NCBI RefSeq assembly: GCF_021442385.1 | Contig: NZ_MUZA01000016.1 | Span: forward strand, 1-64,000 | Source: Micromonospora sp. MH99 | GTDB taxonomy: Bacteria; Actinomycetota; Actinomycetes; Mycobacteriales; Micromonosporaceae | DNA: 64,000 nucleotides | Direction of reading: 5' to 3' | Part shown: positions 25,265-33,921 of the stretch, piece after piece | Numbering within the stretch: the first letter of the stretch is position 1 | Layout of the letters: each line of letters opens with the position of its first letter | Notes under the pieces: model-generated | Database searches by the model: none | What the model saw: the letters and a program-made list of their open reading frames with translations, nothing else | Told to the model about the DNA's origin: nothing | Program-made: the position numbers and the translations under genes

Positions 25265-27466
25265 GTGGCCCAACCCGACCTGACCCTGACGGCGAGCCTG
25301 CGGCCCGCGGCGCTGGACGCCCGACGGGGCATCGTGCGGCTGCACCCGGAGGCGCTGACCGCGCTGGGGCTGCGCCCCGGCGACCCGGTGCGACTGACGG
25401 GCCGCCGGGAGACCGCCGGGATCGTCGCCGCTGCTGGGTCGGGCGCGAGCAGCGCCCTGCTGTACGCCGACGACCTCACGCTGGGCAACCTGGGCCTGCG
25501 GGACGGCGCTCCGGTGCGGGTGTCGCCGCTGCCGCTGACCCCGGCGGCCCGGGTCACGGTGACCGGGCCGGTGCAGGTGCTGGCGTCGGTCAGCCCGGAG
25601 ATGCTCCGGCTCGCCCTGCTCGGCAAGGTGGTCACGACGGGCGACGACGTGTCGCTGCTGCCGCAGGACGTGCTGCCGGACGCCTCGACGCGCGGCCTCG
25701 TCGAGGCGGCCCGGCGCAGCCTCGCCACCACTGTCGGCTTCGCGTGGACCAGCACCCTGCTCACCGTGGTCGCCGTCGAGGAGTCCGCCGGTTCGCTGGT
25801 CACCATGGACACGGTGGTCGCCTGGGAGCACGGCCCGGCCACCCACGGCGAGCCCGTCGCGGCCCCGGCGTCCGGCGCGGCCCCGACGGTGGACGCGGCC
25901 GGCGACGTGCCCGACGTGGACGAGCTGCCCGGCCTGCGCGCCCAGGCCGAGGAGCTGACCGAGCTGTTCGATCTCGGCTTTCACCACCGGGAGGTGCTGG
26001 GCCGGCTGGGCACCACCATCTCGCTGGGCGTGCTGCTCTCCGGGCCGGCCGGTTCCGGGAAGTCGGCTCTGGTCCGGGCCGTCGCCGCCCGGGTGGGCGC
26101 GCGCGTCCACCCGCTGTGGGCGCCCGAGGTGGCCGCGTTGACCAACCAGGCGGCGGCCGACCGGCTGCGCGCGGCGGCGACGACGGTTCGGGCCGGCGGA
26201 CCCGCGGTGCTGCTGGTCACCGATGTGGAGGCGTTGGCACCTGCGGAGGAGCCCGGCCCGCTGGCCACGGTGTTCCGGCAGGTGCTCGCCCAGACCGTCC
26301 GGGCGGGTGTCGCAGTGGTCTGCACGACCGGGCGGCCCGAGGCGGTCGACCCGGCGCTGCGCGCACCGGACCTGTTGTCGCTGCGGATCAGCGTTCCGCT
26401 GCCCGATCCGGCCCTGCGCCGTGAGCAGCTCACCGTGCTGACCCGGCAGGTGCCGCTCGCCGACGACGTCCGGCTGGACGAGGTGGCCGGGCGTACCCCC
26501 GGGTTCGTGGCGGCGGACCTGGCCGCGCTGGTCCGGGAGGCCGGGGTACGCGCCGCGCTGCGGCAGAAGTCCGCGCGGACGCCGACGGTGGCGATGGCCG
26601 ACTTCACCGCCGCCCTGGAGGTGGTCCGGCCGACGACGATGGCGGCGTCCACCCTGGAGCTGGCGTCGGTGACCCTTGACGACGTCGGCGGTCTGGACGA
26701 GGTCAAGCAGACACTTACCGAGTCGGTGCTGTGGCCGCTGACCTACCCGGACACGTTCGCCCGCCTCGGCGTGCAGCCACCGCGCGGCGTGCTGCTCTAC
26801 GGCCCACCCGGCTGCGGCAAGACCTACCTGGTCACCGCGCTCGCCGGTTCGGGACGGGCGAACGTGCTCTCGGTGAAGGGCGCGGAGCTGCTCTCCAAGT
26901 GGGTGGGCGAGAGCGAACGTGCGGTACGCGAGTTGTTCCGCCGCGCCCGGGAGGCCGCCCCGACGCTGATCTTCCTGGACGAGGTGGACGCGTTGGCGCC
27001 GGTACGCGGGCAGGCGACCGACGGGGGCACCACCGATCGGGTGGTCGCCGCTCTGCTCACCGAACTGGACGGGGTGGAGACGCTGCGCAACGTGGTGGTG
27101 GTCGGGGCCACGAACCGGCCGGACCTGGTCGACCCCGCGCTGCTGCGACCCGGTCGGTTGGGGCGGCTGGTCTACGTGCCGCCGCCGGACGGGCCGGCCC
27201 GCGCGGAGATCCTGCGCGCCGCGGCCCGGCACGTGCCGCTGGCGCCCGACGTCGACCTGGCCGCGCTCGGCGCGGAGCTGACCGGCTTCTCGGCGGCGGA
27301 CTGCGCGGCGGTGGTCCGGGAGGCGGCGCTCGCGGCGATGCGGGAGTCCCTGGCCGCCGCCACGGTCACCGCCGCGCACGTGGCGGCCGCCCGCGAACGG
27401 GTCCGGCCGTCGCTCGATGCGGCCCAGGTCGCCTGGCTCGCCGCGTACGCCGCCGGCAGGGACTGA
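25265..27466 (+). CDS. Cdc48/VCP-like double AAA+ ATPase
   Basis: 733 residues. The N-terminal domain (about 1-180) resembles the Cdc48 N-domain (LDARRGIVRLHPEALTALGL). Two AAA+ modules follow. D1 has Walker A GPAGSGKSALV (Lys266) but a weak Walker B (LLVTDVEAL), so it may not hydrolyse ATP. D2 is canonical: GPPGCGKTYLV (Lys519), LIFLDEVDAL, an arginine-finger region and [15 protein letters not shown]. The protein likely unfolds substrates or remodels complexes, possibly with the proteasome or Pup system. The GTG start is set by TACGGT six bases upstream (leaderless). Confidence 0.92.
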   Translation: MAQPDLTLTASLRPAALDARRGIVRLHPEALTALGLRPGDPVRLTGRRETAGIVAAAGSGASSALLYADDLTLGNLGLRDGAPVRVSPLPLTPAARVTVTGPVQVLASVSPEMLRLALLGKVVTTGDDVSLLPQDVLPDASTRGLVEAARRSLATTVGFAWTSTLLTVVAVEESAGSLVTMDTVVAWEHGPATHGEPVAAPASGAAPTVDAAGDVPDVDELPGLRAQAEELTELFDLGFHHREVLGRLGTTISLGVLLSGPAGSGKSALVRAVAARVGARVHPLWAPEVAALTNQAAADRLRAAATTVRAGGPAVLLVTDVEALAPAEEPGPLATVFRQVLAQTVRAGVAVVCTTGRPEAVDPALRAPDLLSLRISVPLPDPALRREQLTVLTRQVPLADDVRLDEVAGRTPGFVAADLAALVREAGVRAALRQKSARTPTVAMADFTAALEVVRPTTMAASTLELASVTLDDVGGLDEVKQTLTESVLWPLTYPDTFARLGVQPPRGVLLYGPPGCGKTYLVTALAGSGRANVLSVKGAELLSKWVGESERAVRELFRRAREAAPTLIFLDEVDALAPVRGQATDGGTTDRVVAALLTELDGVETLRNVVVVGATNRPDLVDPALLRPGRLGRLVYVPPPDGPARAEILRAAARHVPLAPDVDLAALGAELTGFSAADCAAVVREAALAAMRESLAAATVTAAHVAAARERVRPSLDAAQVAWLAAYAAGRD

Positions 27467-27523
27467 GCGCCGCGCCCAACCTTTTGCCGTACCCGGCGCG
27501 TTACCAGAGCGGCACGTTCCTCA

Positions 27524-28492
27524 GTGGAGAGATCCACTCGACGACAGGCGGTGTTCCTCTTGCGCAGGCTCCTCACTCTTCTCGTCGTCCCTCTGGTGGC
27601 CGCGGCCACCCTCACCACTGTCGGCTCGGCGGCGGCGGCGCACCCGACGCCGTCGTTCCCGTCCCGGATCGCCCTGCCGGACGGGTTCAGCCCGGAGGGT
27701 CTGACCATCGGTCGGGGCACGACCGTCTACGTCGGCTCGGTCGGCAACGGCGCGGTCTGGCGGGGCGACGTCCGTACCGGGCGCGGCTCGGTGCTCATCC
27801 CGGGTGCGCCGGGCCGGGAGAAGGCCGGTCTCAAGCTCGACCCGCAGGGCCGGCTGTGGACCGCCGACTTCTCCTCCGGTGGAGCCAGCGTCCACGACGG
27901 CGGCACCGGCGCCCAACTGGCCCACTACCAGTTCACCGACGAGCCGGGCAGCATCGTCAACGACCTCGTGGTCACCAGCCGCGCCGTCTACTTCACCGAC
28001 TCGGCCCGACCGGCGCTGTACGTCGTACCGCTGCTTCCGGGCGGTCGGCTGCCCGCCGCCGGCGCCGCGCGGGTCCTGCCGCTGCGCGGCCCGGCCGCGA
28101 CGCCCGACGCGTTCAACAACGGGATCGTGGCGCTGCCCGACGGTGACCTGCTGGTCGCGCAGATGCTGACCGGCCAGCTGGTACGCGTCGACCCGCGCAC
28201 CGGCGCGAGCCGTGTCTTCGACCTCGGCGGCTACTCGGTGGACCGGGCCGACGGGCTGGTGCTGCGCGGTCACACCCTCTACGTGATCCGCAACCTGACA
28301 AACGTCATCGCTGTCGTCGGGCTGAACGCCGACTACACCGCCGGGGTCGTGCGCCGGGAGATCACCGGTCCGGCCCTGCGGTCGCCGGCCACCGGCGACC
28401 TGCTCGGCTCGGCGCTGTACGTGGTGAACGGCCGGTTCGACGTCGAACCCGGCCCGGACGTCGACTACGACATCGTCCGTCTCCCGGCCTGA
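27524..28492 (+). CDS. Secreted SMP-30/NHL-type beta-propeller protein
   Basis: 322 residues. A cleavable signal peptide is present (LLRRLLTLLVVPLVAAATL, cleavage about residue 38-40 after AAAA). The rest looks like a six-bladed propeller of the SMP-30/gluconolactonase class, with repeated patterns such as LPDGFSPEGLTIG and LPDGDLLVAQMLTG. Lactonase activity is not proven. The start is uncertain: GTG 27524, GTG 27551 or TTG 27560 all leave a usable signal peptide. It is convergent with the gas-vesicle operon. Confidence 0.82.
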   Translation: MERSTRRQAVFLLRRLLTLLVVPLVAAATLTTVGSAAAAHPTPSFPSRIALPDGFSPEGLTIGRGTTVYVGSVGNGAVWRGDVRTGRGSVLIPGAPGREKAGLKLDPQGRLWTADFSSGGASVHDGGTGAQLAHYQFTDEPGSIVNDLVVTSRAVYFTDSARPALYVVPLLPGGRLPAAGAARVLPLRGPAATPDAFNNGIVALPDGDLLVAQMLTGQLVRVDPRTGASRVFDLGGYSVDRADGLVLRGHTLYVIRNLTNVIAVVGLNADYTAGVVRREITGPALRSPATGDLLGSALYVVNGRFDVEPGPDVDYDIVRLPA

Positions 28493-28499
28493 TCGGGCG

Positions 28500-28535
28500 C
28501 GGTCGGCGGTGGCCCGTCCGGGTCACCGCCGACCG
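28500..28535. terminator. Bidirectional terminator ending the gas-vesicle operon
   Basis: A 12-bp perfect stem (28500-28511 with 28524-28535) with a 12-base loop lies between the convergent propeller gene and gvpK. Short direct repeats of a CGGGTCAGTCCG type fill 28548-28590 next to it. Confidence 0.8.
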
Positions 28536-28577
28536 TCCCAGCCCGGGTCGATCCGGCGCGGGTCAGTCCGGCACGGG

Positions 28578-28931
28578 TCAGTCCGTGGGGAGGAGCGGGC
28601 CGAGCGGGCCGAGGTCCAGGTTCAGGTCCTCCGGGGCCAGACCGAAGTGCTCGCGCAGCCCCGCCATCTGCTCCTCCAGCGCCATCAGGGTGACCCCGAT
28701 GCGCTCCACCTGCTCCTCGGTGAGGTCACCGAGGTCCGCCCGGCGCAGCGCCTGCCGCTCCATCAGCTGGCGCAGCAGCTCAACGACGGTGAGCACCAGG
28801 CTGGCTAGTCCCCGCTCGACCGAGTCACGGTCCACCGCGATCCGGCGGTCCAACGGCGTGACCCGGGGTGGCCGCCACGACTGCGCGTCGAGCGCGGCGA
28901 TCAACTCGCCCGCATCGTCCCGGCCGGTCAT
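28578..28931 (-). CDS. gvpK: Gas vesicle protein GvpK
   Basis: 117 residues. It matches the GvpK family: a conserved helix VERGLASLVLTVVELLRQLMERQALRR and the segment LGLAPEDLNLDLGPLGPLLP at the C-terminus. GvpK is a small assembly factor needed for gas-vesicle formation in most clusters. The ATG at 28931 overlaps the preceding gvp stop as ATGA, and it is the last gene of the operon before a strong terminator. Confidence 0.95.
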   Translation of the reverse strand: MTGRDDAGELIAALDAQSWRPPRVTPLDRRIAVDRDSVERGLASLVLTVVELLRQLMERQALRRADLGDLTEEQVERIGVTLMALEEQMAGLREHFGLAPEDLNLDLGPLGPLLPTD

Positions 28932-29137
28932 CCGACCTCCGGTGGCGTCAGCGCGCCGACCGACGCGACGAGCGCCCGCAACGAGATCCGGACCAGGTCG
29001 ACGTCGGCGATGGACAACGTGATGTCGCCGCTGATCACCACGCCGGTGGCGAGCACCCGGTCGAGGAGGTCGACCAGGGCGACCGGCCGGTAGGCCAGCG
29101 GATCGTCCGCGCTGCTCGGCGCGAGAGCGGTGGTCAC
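28928..29137 (-). CDS. gvpS: GvpA-family gas vesicle protein (GvpS-like)
   Basis: 69 residues, a short paralogue of the structural protein. The conserved core is LVDLLDRVLATGVVISGDITLS followed by VDLVRISLRALVASV. Its place between gvpL and gvpK matches GvpS in the Streptomyces gene order. The GTG at 29137 overlaps the gvpL stop. It is likely a minor shell or nucleation component. Confidence 0.88.
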   Translation of the reverse strand: MTTALAPSSADDPLAYRPVALVDLLDRVLATGVVISGDITLSIADVDLVRISLRALVASVGALTPPEVG

Positions 29138-29964
29138 CGCGACTCCCCGCCGGCGCCGGCGGGCTCCGGCCGTTCCGCCACGAAGGAGTACGCCGGCCAC
29201 GGCCCGGTCAGCTCCAGCCGCAGGCCCGGATGACGGGTGCCCAACGAGCCGACCAGGTCGCTGAAGCGCGGCAGCGCTGCGGTGTCGACGAGGTACGCCC
29301 CGTTGAGCGCCATCGGTGCGGACACGCCGGAGAGTCGCCGGTCCTGTGGGGCGTGCCGGCGTCCCGCCACGGCCACCTCGCACAGGGCGACGTGCACGGC
29401 GTCCGCCGCCGCGCTCGCCACCTGCTGGTGTTCCTCGCGGGCGGTCAACTGGGCACGCCTGCGGCGCAGGTACGCCGTCCCCACCCCACCGCCGCCCGCC
29501 CCGGAAGCGACGCTGGGCACGGACGCCCCCGGCACCAGGTAGCCCTTGACGCCCCACTCGCCGCGCCCGGTCAACCGGGCCAGGGTGGCGGACAGCTCGG
29601 CCCGCCGGGCCGCGAGCGACGCGGCGACCCGCCCGTCGTCGGTGTGCACGGTGGCGAGTCGGGCCGGCACCACCGGCCCCTGTCGGGCGAGCGCCTCGAC
29701 CACTGCATGGTGCGTCCGCGCGGCCCGCTCCAACCAGGCCAGGTCCTCCAGGTTGCGGCGCAGCGGCTCCTCGCCGTACTCGTCGAGCGGGGCGGTGCTG
29801 ACGACCGCGACCAGCCCGGCGGCCGACACCGCGCGGACCGCAACGCCACCCATCCCGGCGACCGTCGCCAGCGCCACCCGGTCGACGTCCCGCACCACGC
29901 CGTGCAGCCAGACCCCGGTCACCGCGGCACGCCGGTCCGGAGCCACCTCAGCCGTCGAACTCAT
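29134..29964 (-). CDS. gvpL: Gas vesicle protein GvpL/GvpF family
   Basis: 276 residues of the GvpF/GvpL family: VWLHGVVRDVD at the start, LVAVVSTAPLDEYGEEPLRR and a C-terminal LTGPWPAYSFV, the family's end signature. These proteins bind GvpA and act early in assembly. The ATG at 29964 has an excellent ribosome site (gtggaggag) and overlaps the gvpJ end by 17 bases. A Gly-rich stretch (SGAGGGGVG) in the middle is unusual but in a loop. Confidence 0.93.
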   Translation of the reverse strand: MSSTAEVAPDRRAAVTGVWLHGVVRDVDRVALATVAGMGGVAVRAVSAAGLVAVVSTAPLDEYGEEPLRRNLEDLAWLERAARTHHAVVEALARQGPVVPARLATVHTDDGRVAASLAARRAELSATLARLTGRGEWGVKGYLVPGASVPSVASGAGGGGVGTAYLRRRRAQLTAREEHQQVASAAADAVHVALCEVAVAGRRHAPQDRRLSGVSAPMALNGAYLVDTAALPRFSDLVGSLGTRHPGLRLELTGPWPAYSFVAERPEPAGAGGESR

Positions 29965-30331
29965 CCCACTCCTCCACCTCGGCGTCGCGACGTCGCGCCC
30001 GGGCCGCCACCCGGGGCCGCCGCTCCGCCTCGACCTGCTCCGGATCGCGCGGTCCCGGCTCCACCGGAGGGCGGGCACGGGAGCTGAGCCACGGGTCGTG
30101 CTCCCACCAGTCGATGCCGATCTGGCGTGCCGTGTCCACCGATGCGATGACCAGCCGCAGCTTCAACGTCAGCAGCTCGATGTCGAGCAGGCTGACCCGG
30201 ATGTCCCCGGCGATGACGATGCCCCGGTCGAGCACCCGCTCCAGGATGTCGCCCAGGTTGGCCGGCTCGTGGCCGGCGGGCAGCACCTGGCCCGAGTTCT
30301 GCACCACCGAGGGCGGCTGCCCAGCGGTCAT
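29948..30331 (-). CDS. gvpJ: Gas vesicle protein GvpJ (GvpA family)
   Basis: 127 residues. The GvpA-like core NLGDILERVLDRGIVIAGDIRVSLLDIELLT (about residues 25-55, read in parts) is followed by the GvpJ signature RQIGIDWWEHDPWL, then a charged Arg/Glu tail. GvpJ is a minor shell protein that influences vesicle shape. It starts one base after the gvpO stop. Confidence 0.93.
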   Translation of the reverse strand: MTAGQPPSVVQNSGQVLPAGHEPANLGDILERVLDRGIVIAGDIRVSLLDIELLTLKLRLVIASVDTARQIGIDWWEHDPWLSSRARPPVEPGPRDPEQVEAERRPRVAARARRRDAEVEEWDEFDG

Positions 30332-30332
30332 C

Positions 30333-30647
30333 TCAGCCCACCTCACCCTTTCCGCGCTGGTAGCGGCGCACCCGCCGATAGCCGAGCAGGTTCCCCTCGA
30401 TGTCCAACTCCACCTCGTACAGGCCGAGCAGGTCTGTCGAGTTGGGGATCCGGCGTGCCTCCACCACCTCCACCCCGACCAGCCAACCGTCCTCGGTGGG
30501 CTCCAGCGACGTGGTCACGGAGGGCTCGCGGCCGGTCAACTCGACGAGCTGCCGCAGGCCCGCGCGAGCCGCCTCGGCCGCCGACACGGGCTGCAGGTAA
30601 TCCTCGTCGGCCGGCTCACGCTCGCGGGCCCTCGCGTCGTCGGTCAC
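30333..30647 (-). CDS. gvpO: Gas vesicle protein GvpO
   Basis: 104 residues matching GvpO: ARAGLRQLVELTGREP, a central GWLVGVEVVEARRIPNS and the C-terminal LLGYRRVRRYQRG. The GTG at 30647 has a gaga-rich ribosome site and overlaps gvpG by 32 bases. In Streptomyces gvpO heads the cluster; here it lies between gvpG and gvpJ. Confidence 0.93.
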   Translation of the reverse strand: MTDDARAREREPADEDYLQPVSAAEAARAGLRQLVELTGREPSVTTSLEPTEDGWLVGVEVVEARRIPNSTDLLGLYEVELDIEGNLLGYRRVRRYQRGKGEVG

Positions 30648-30945
30648 GGCGCACTCTCCTCTCCCGGACGGGGCCACGAGATCGTCCGTCAGCGGACGCC
30701 GAGCCCTCGGAACGCCGGCCCGCTCCCCCGGTGAGCCGGTCCAGCACCCGCTGCTCGGCGCGGTCGCGTTCCTCGGCGCTGAGTTCGCCGGCCGCCACGG
30801 CGGCGTCCAGTTCCTCCAGCTCGCGCCGGACGTTCACGGGGTTCCGCTGACGCGACTCGGCCTCCCGGGCCACCACGGCGACCACTGCGGTCAACCCGCG
30901 CACGGGGGCGTACGGCAGGGCCAGCAGCGCCCAGAGCAGGTCCAC
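30616..30945 (-). CDS. gvpG: Gas vesicle protein GvpG
   Basis: 109 residues. The hydrophobic N-terminus (LLWALLALPYAPVRGL) and the coiled-coil VRRELEELDAAVAAGELSAEE are the GvpG pattern; a strongly basic tail follows. It starts GTG at 30945, two bases after the gvpF stop. Confidence 0.9.
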   Translation of the reverse strand: MDLLWALLALPYAPVRGLTAVVAVVAREAESRQRNPVNVRRELEELDAAVAAGELSAEERDRAEQRVLDRLTGGAGRRSEGSASADGRSRGPVRERRVRRDRRREGPRA

Positions 30946-30947
30946 CG

Positions 30948-31703
30948 TCAGCCCGCCAACTGGTGGGCGTCGACGAAGTCGTACGGGGCGAGCGGCCCGA
31001 GCAGTCGCAGCCGCAGCAGCCCCCGCCGGTCCTGGGCGTACTGCTCCAGCACGTCAATGAGGTCGGCCTCGGTGTCGGTGTCCACCAGCAGCGCCACGTG
31101 CCCCGCGTCCATCTCGTGGGTCGGCGGGCGCAGTTGCGTGGTCACCACGTACTCGGCCGTGACGTCGAGCAGCCGCCGGTTCTCCGCCTCACGGCGCAAC
31201 TCGACAGCCTGGCTGATCAGCTCCCCGAGCCGGATCCGGGGCTCCCTGCTGGCCGCCTCGCCCCGACCCCGTACCTGCTCGGCGAGCCGAGCGGCGTTCG
31301 GGTTCTCGTCGAGGACGGCGCGCAGCAACGCCCGCTCGTCGAAGCGGCCCTGCACCACGTACTGCACCCGGCCCTCGAACTCGGCGAGCGCGGCGGCGAA
31401 CCGGTCGTGGTGTGGCCGGAGCAGGTCGAGCACCGCGTCCGGCCCGGTGACGACGGTGCCGAAGCGCACCGGCAGCACCGGCGCCACGGCCGCCGTCCCG
31501 TCGAGCAGCTCCTGGTACGCCCGCAGGTCCGCCGACTGGCCCAGCGGCGCGTCCAGCGGCACCTCGCTGACCAGGGCCGCGAGGTCTCCGTGCCGGATGA
31601 CAGTCACCTCGCCGGGTGGGTCGCCGACCCCGGCCGCGTCGGGTGTCGCCTCCACGTCCGCCGGCACCAGCCCGTAGATGAACAGTCCCGTGTCGTCCGC
31701 CAT
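30948..31703 (-). CDS. gvpF: Gas vesicle protein GvpF
   Basis: 251 residues, a clear GvpF/GvpL family member: FIYGLVPADVE at the N-terminus, the central VLPVRFGTVV, and the C-terminal RLRLLGPLAPYDFVD. GvpF lies at the gas-facing side or assists GvpA deposition. The ATG at 31703 follows the gvpA stop by one base. Confidence 0.95.
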   Translation of the reverse strand: MADDTGLFIYGLVPADVEATPDAAGVGDPPGEVTVIRHGDLAALVSEVPLDAPLGQSADLRAYQELLDGTAAVAPVLPVRFGTVVTGPDAVLDLLRPHHDRFAAALAEFEGRVQYVVQGRFDERALLRAVLDENPNAARLAEQVRGRGEAASREPRIRLGELISQAVELRREAENRRLLDVTAEYVVTTQLRPPTHEMDAGHVALLVDTDTEADLIDVLEQYAQDRRGLLRLRLLGPLAPYDFVDAHQLAG

Positions 31704-31704
31704 G

Positions 31705-32091
31705 TCAGCCCCTCCCGAGGTCCCGCACGGTGCCGGTGGCGTCGTCGGTGACGTCCCGCACGGAGCCCGTGACGTCCCGGACCGAACCGGTGACCTCGCG
31801 GACCGCACCGGTGACGCCCCCGACGAGACCGGCCAGCCCCTCGCCCTCGCCCGGGTCGAGGTCGAGCCGGTCGACCGCCTCGGCGAACCGCAGGTACGTC
31901 TCGATACTCGCCACGGTCACCCGGGCGTTGATCTCCACGAGGGGGATGCCGATGACCCCGACCGTCACCTGCGCGTCGATCACGATGCCCTTGTCGAGCA
32001 CCGTCTCCACGACGTCGGCGAGCCCGCCGGCGGCACCCTCCACACGTTCCAGGGCCCCGCCGACGGCGTCACCGCCGGAGGCGAGCGTCAC
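31705..32091 (-). CDS. gvpA: Major gas vesicle structural protein GvpA, with extended C-terminus
   Basis: 128 residues. The amphipathic shell core is intact: [20 protein letters not shown], then [20 protein letters not shown]. Beyond the usual end it carries an extension containing a repeated [23 protein letters not shown] pattern of about seven residues per unit, and an N-terminal addition of about 25 residues. The GTG at 32091 has a very strong ribosome site (ggaggagga) and overlaps the SRPBCC stop as GTGA, fitting high expression. Confidence 0.93.
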   Translation of the reverse strand: MTLASGGDAVGGALERVEGAAGGLADVVETVLDKGIVIDAQVTVGVIGIPLVEINARVTVASIETYLRFAEAVDRLDLDPGEGEGLAGLVGGVTGAVREVTGSVRDVTGSVRDVTDDATGTVRDLGRG

Positions 32092-33320
32092 TCCTCCTCC
32101 TCCCGACGGCGGCGTACCACGGGTCGGCGCGGCGGCTCCGATCCCCGGCGCACCGGCGGCCGGGGCCGCTGCGGCTCCTCGCGCGGCTGCAGGCGGCGGG
32201 CCCGCTCGGGAGCACGACGACGGGGTGGCGGCGGCGGCTCCTCCTCGTCGGGCTCGTCCGCGTACCCCTCGTCGTAGCCGTCCTCGTACGCCTCGTACTC
32301 CTCGTCGTACTCCGGCTCGGCCGGTCGCCGGGGTGGCCGCTGGCGCAGTCGCCCGCCGGGCCGGCGGCGCGGCTCCTCCTCGGGCTGCTCCTGGTCGGCG
32401 TACTCCTCGTCCTCCGGCTCGGTCCGAGCCTGGCCGCGCCCTTCCCGGCCGCGCTCCCGCTGCTCCCGGTCCTCGCGCAGGCCGGTTTCGTGGTCCTTGA
32501 CCACCTGGGAGTCGCGGATCTCGCCGCGCCAGCCCTGCACCTGGTCCGGGTCGAGCGCCACCTCGGTCATGACGTGCCGGACGAAGTGCTTCAACTCCAG
32601 CCGCACCCGCCGGCCCTGGGCCCGCCACAGGTTGCCGGTGTGCTCGAAGAGGCCCTGCGGGTGGTACTCGAGCACCACCAGGATGCGGGTCAGGTCGGGG
32701 GTGATCCCGTGGAAGCTGACGGTGCCGTCGACGGAGCCCTTCTCGCCCTTCGAACGCCAGTGGATGAGCCGGTCCGGCACCTGGCGGATGATCGTCGACT
32801 CCCACGTCCGGTGCGACCAGAAGACCTGCGCATTCCAGGTCATCTTCTCGGCCTCGTCGTTCTCCGCCTGCTCGACCTTCTTCATGAAGCTCGGGAAGTC
32901 GCCGAACTGCGTCCACTGGTTGTACGCGGCCCGCACCGGGACACCGACCTCGATCGTCTCGACGATGTTGGTGACCTTCTGCTTCTTGCCGCCCTTACCG
33001 CCCTTGCCGCCCACGCGGCCGAGAGCCGACATCACCTTCTCCTTACCGCCGGCCACCCCGGCATGCACCATCGCCTTCATCGGTGAGCCGCCCTCGGCCA
33101 GCTTCTGCGCGCCGGTGGCGGCGGCGATCAGGCCCGGTCCTCCGCCCTGGCGCGCGTACTCGCTCAGGCGGCCCGTCGCACCGGTGATCCGCTCCGTCAC
33201 CACGCTCACCGCGCGATCGCCGATCGCCCCGGCCAGGTTGCGCACCTCGTCGGCCAACTGGCCGCGGAGCTTGTCGCCGAGGCCTCCCGGTCTGGTGTCT
33301 CCCGCCGTTGTCGCCGTCAC
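32088..33320 (-). CDS. SRPBCC-domain protein of the gas-vesicle operon
   Basis: As read, a GTG start at 33320 gives 410 residues. An N-terminal helical region ([21 protein letters not shown]) leads to an SRPBCC/START-like domain ([34 protein letters not shown] and [12 protein letters not shown]). A long, highly charged tail alternates Glu/Asp and Arg/Pro blocks. SRPBCC proteins with this tail accompany actinobacterial gvp clusters; the ligand is unknown. The frame probably belongs with the upstream ORF as one longer protein, since the two are joined by a likely +1 frameshift. Confidence 0.82.
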   Translation of the reverse strand: MTATTAGDTRPGGLGDKLRGQLADEVRNLAGAIGDRAVSVVTERITGATGRLSEYARQGGGPGLIAAATGAQKLAEGGSPMKAMVHAGVAGGKEKVMSALGRVGGKGGKGGKKQKVTNIVETIEVGVPVRAAYNQWTQFGDFPSFMKKVEQAENDEAEKMTWNAQVFWSHRTWESTIIRQVPDRLIHWRSKGEKGSVDGTVSFHGITPDLTRILVVLEYHPQGLFEHTGNLWRAQGRRVRLELKHFVRHVMTEVALDPDQVQGWRGEIRDSQVVKDHETGLREDREQRERGREGRGQARTEPEDEEYADQEQPEEEPRRRPGGRLRQRPPRRPAEPEYDEEYEAYEDGYDEGYADEPDEEEPPPPPRRRAPERARRLQPREEPQRPRPPVRRGSEPPRRPVVRRRREEEE

Positions 33321-33642
33321 CGCCGCTGTTGCCGGTGCGGCGGCGCAGCGCGTCGGCGGAGCCGCGCAGCCGGCCGGTGAGCGCGTCGACGCCGCTGCCG
33401 GCCGCCGCGGTCGCGGCGGACCGACCGGCGTTGACAAGCGGCCCGCCCAGCCGGCTCAGGTTGCTCAACTGCGGGGACGACTGGAGGAGGTCGCCACCTC
33501 GTTTCAGCAGACCGCCCGGGTCGCGGCTCGCCCGGCCGGCGGCCACCGCCGCGGCCAGGGTCAGGGCGGTACGCAGTTTGCGACGGCGGCCCAGCAGGTA
33601 GCCGAAGCCCACCGCCAGCCCGATTCGTGTTCCGGTCTTCAT
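33043..33642 (-). CDS. N-terminal part of the gvp-operon SRPBCC protein, apparently frameshifted
   Basis: The frame starts ATG 33642 with a ggagacct ribosome site. Its first ~115 residues look genuine: a Gly-rich membrane-inserting start (GLAVGFGYLLGRRRKLRTAL) then LSRLGGPLVNAGRSAATAA. After about nt 33300 the frame turns into an Arg-rich shadow of the SRPBCC frame, down to a stop at 33043. Removing one G from the GGG run at 33301-33303 would join the two frames (NGG then DTRPGG). So the intact gene is likely one protein of about 515 residues. If real, the present ORF would give a 199-residue product with a nonsense tail. Confidence 0.5.
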   Translation of the reverse strand: MKTGTRIGLAVGFGYLLGRRRKLRTALTLAAAVAAGRASRDPGGLLKRGGDLLQSSPQLSNLSRLGGPLVNAGRSAATAAAGSGVDALTGRLRGSADALRRRTGNSGGDGDNGGRHQTGRPRRQAPRPVGRRGAQPGRGDRRSRGERGDGADHRCDGPPERVRAPGRRTGPDRRRHRRAEAGRGRLTDEGDGACRGGRR

Positions 33643-33768
33643 CAGGTCTCCCTCGCTCCCCGGTGGGTCCGGGACGTCTGCCCGTGCAGGGGCCGGAGAA
33701 GGGCTACCGGGGAATAGCGCGCGCCACGCCCTCGATCAGACGTCCCGTATCTGCGGACCCGGCGGGCA

Positions 33769-33793
33769 GTACCCGGGGGAATTGCCGCGAAAC
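33769..33793 (-). promoter_or_regulatory. SigB/SigF-type promoter of the gas-vesicle operon
   Basis: On the minus strand GTTT (33793-33790), a 15-base spacer and GGGTAC (33774-33769) match the GTTT-N13-15-GGGTAT pattern of actinobacterial SigB/SigF-family stress promoters. A start near 33760 would leave a leader of about 118 bases before the first operon ATG. Confidence 0.6.
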
Positions 33794-33921
33794 CGCTCCG
33801 ACAATTTCCGTGAGCGCGGCACCGGAGACATTCGGAAAGACGGCACCCAGCGGCACAGACAGGACTTTCAGGCGGTCTTGAGCAGGGAAGACACCAACGA
33901 CGACGAAAGAGTGGAGCGGTT

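Noticed and set aside
24491..27379. A 962-residue minus-strand open frame
   Set aside because: Antisense to the AAA ATPase and GTPase genes, which have strong motifs.
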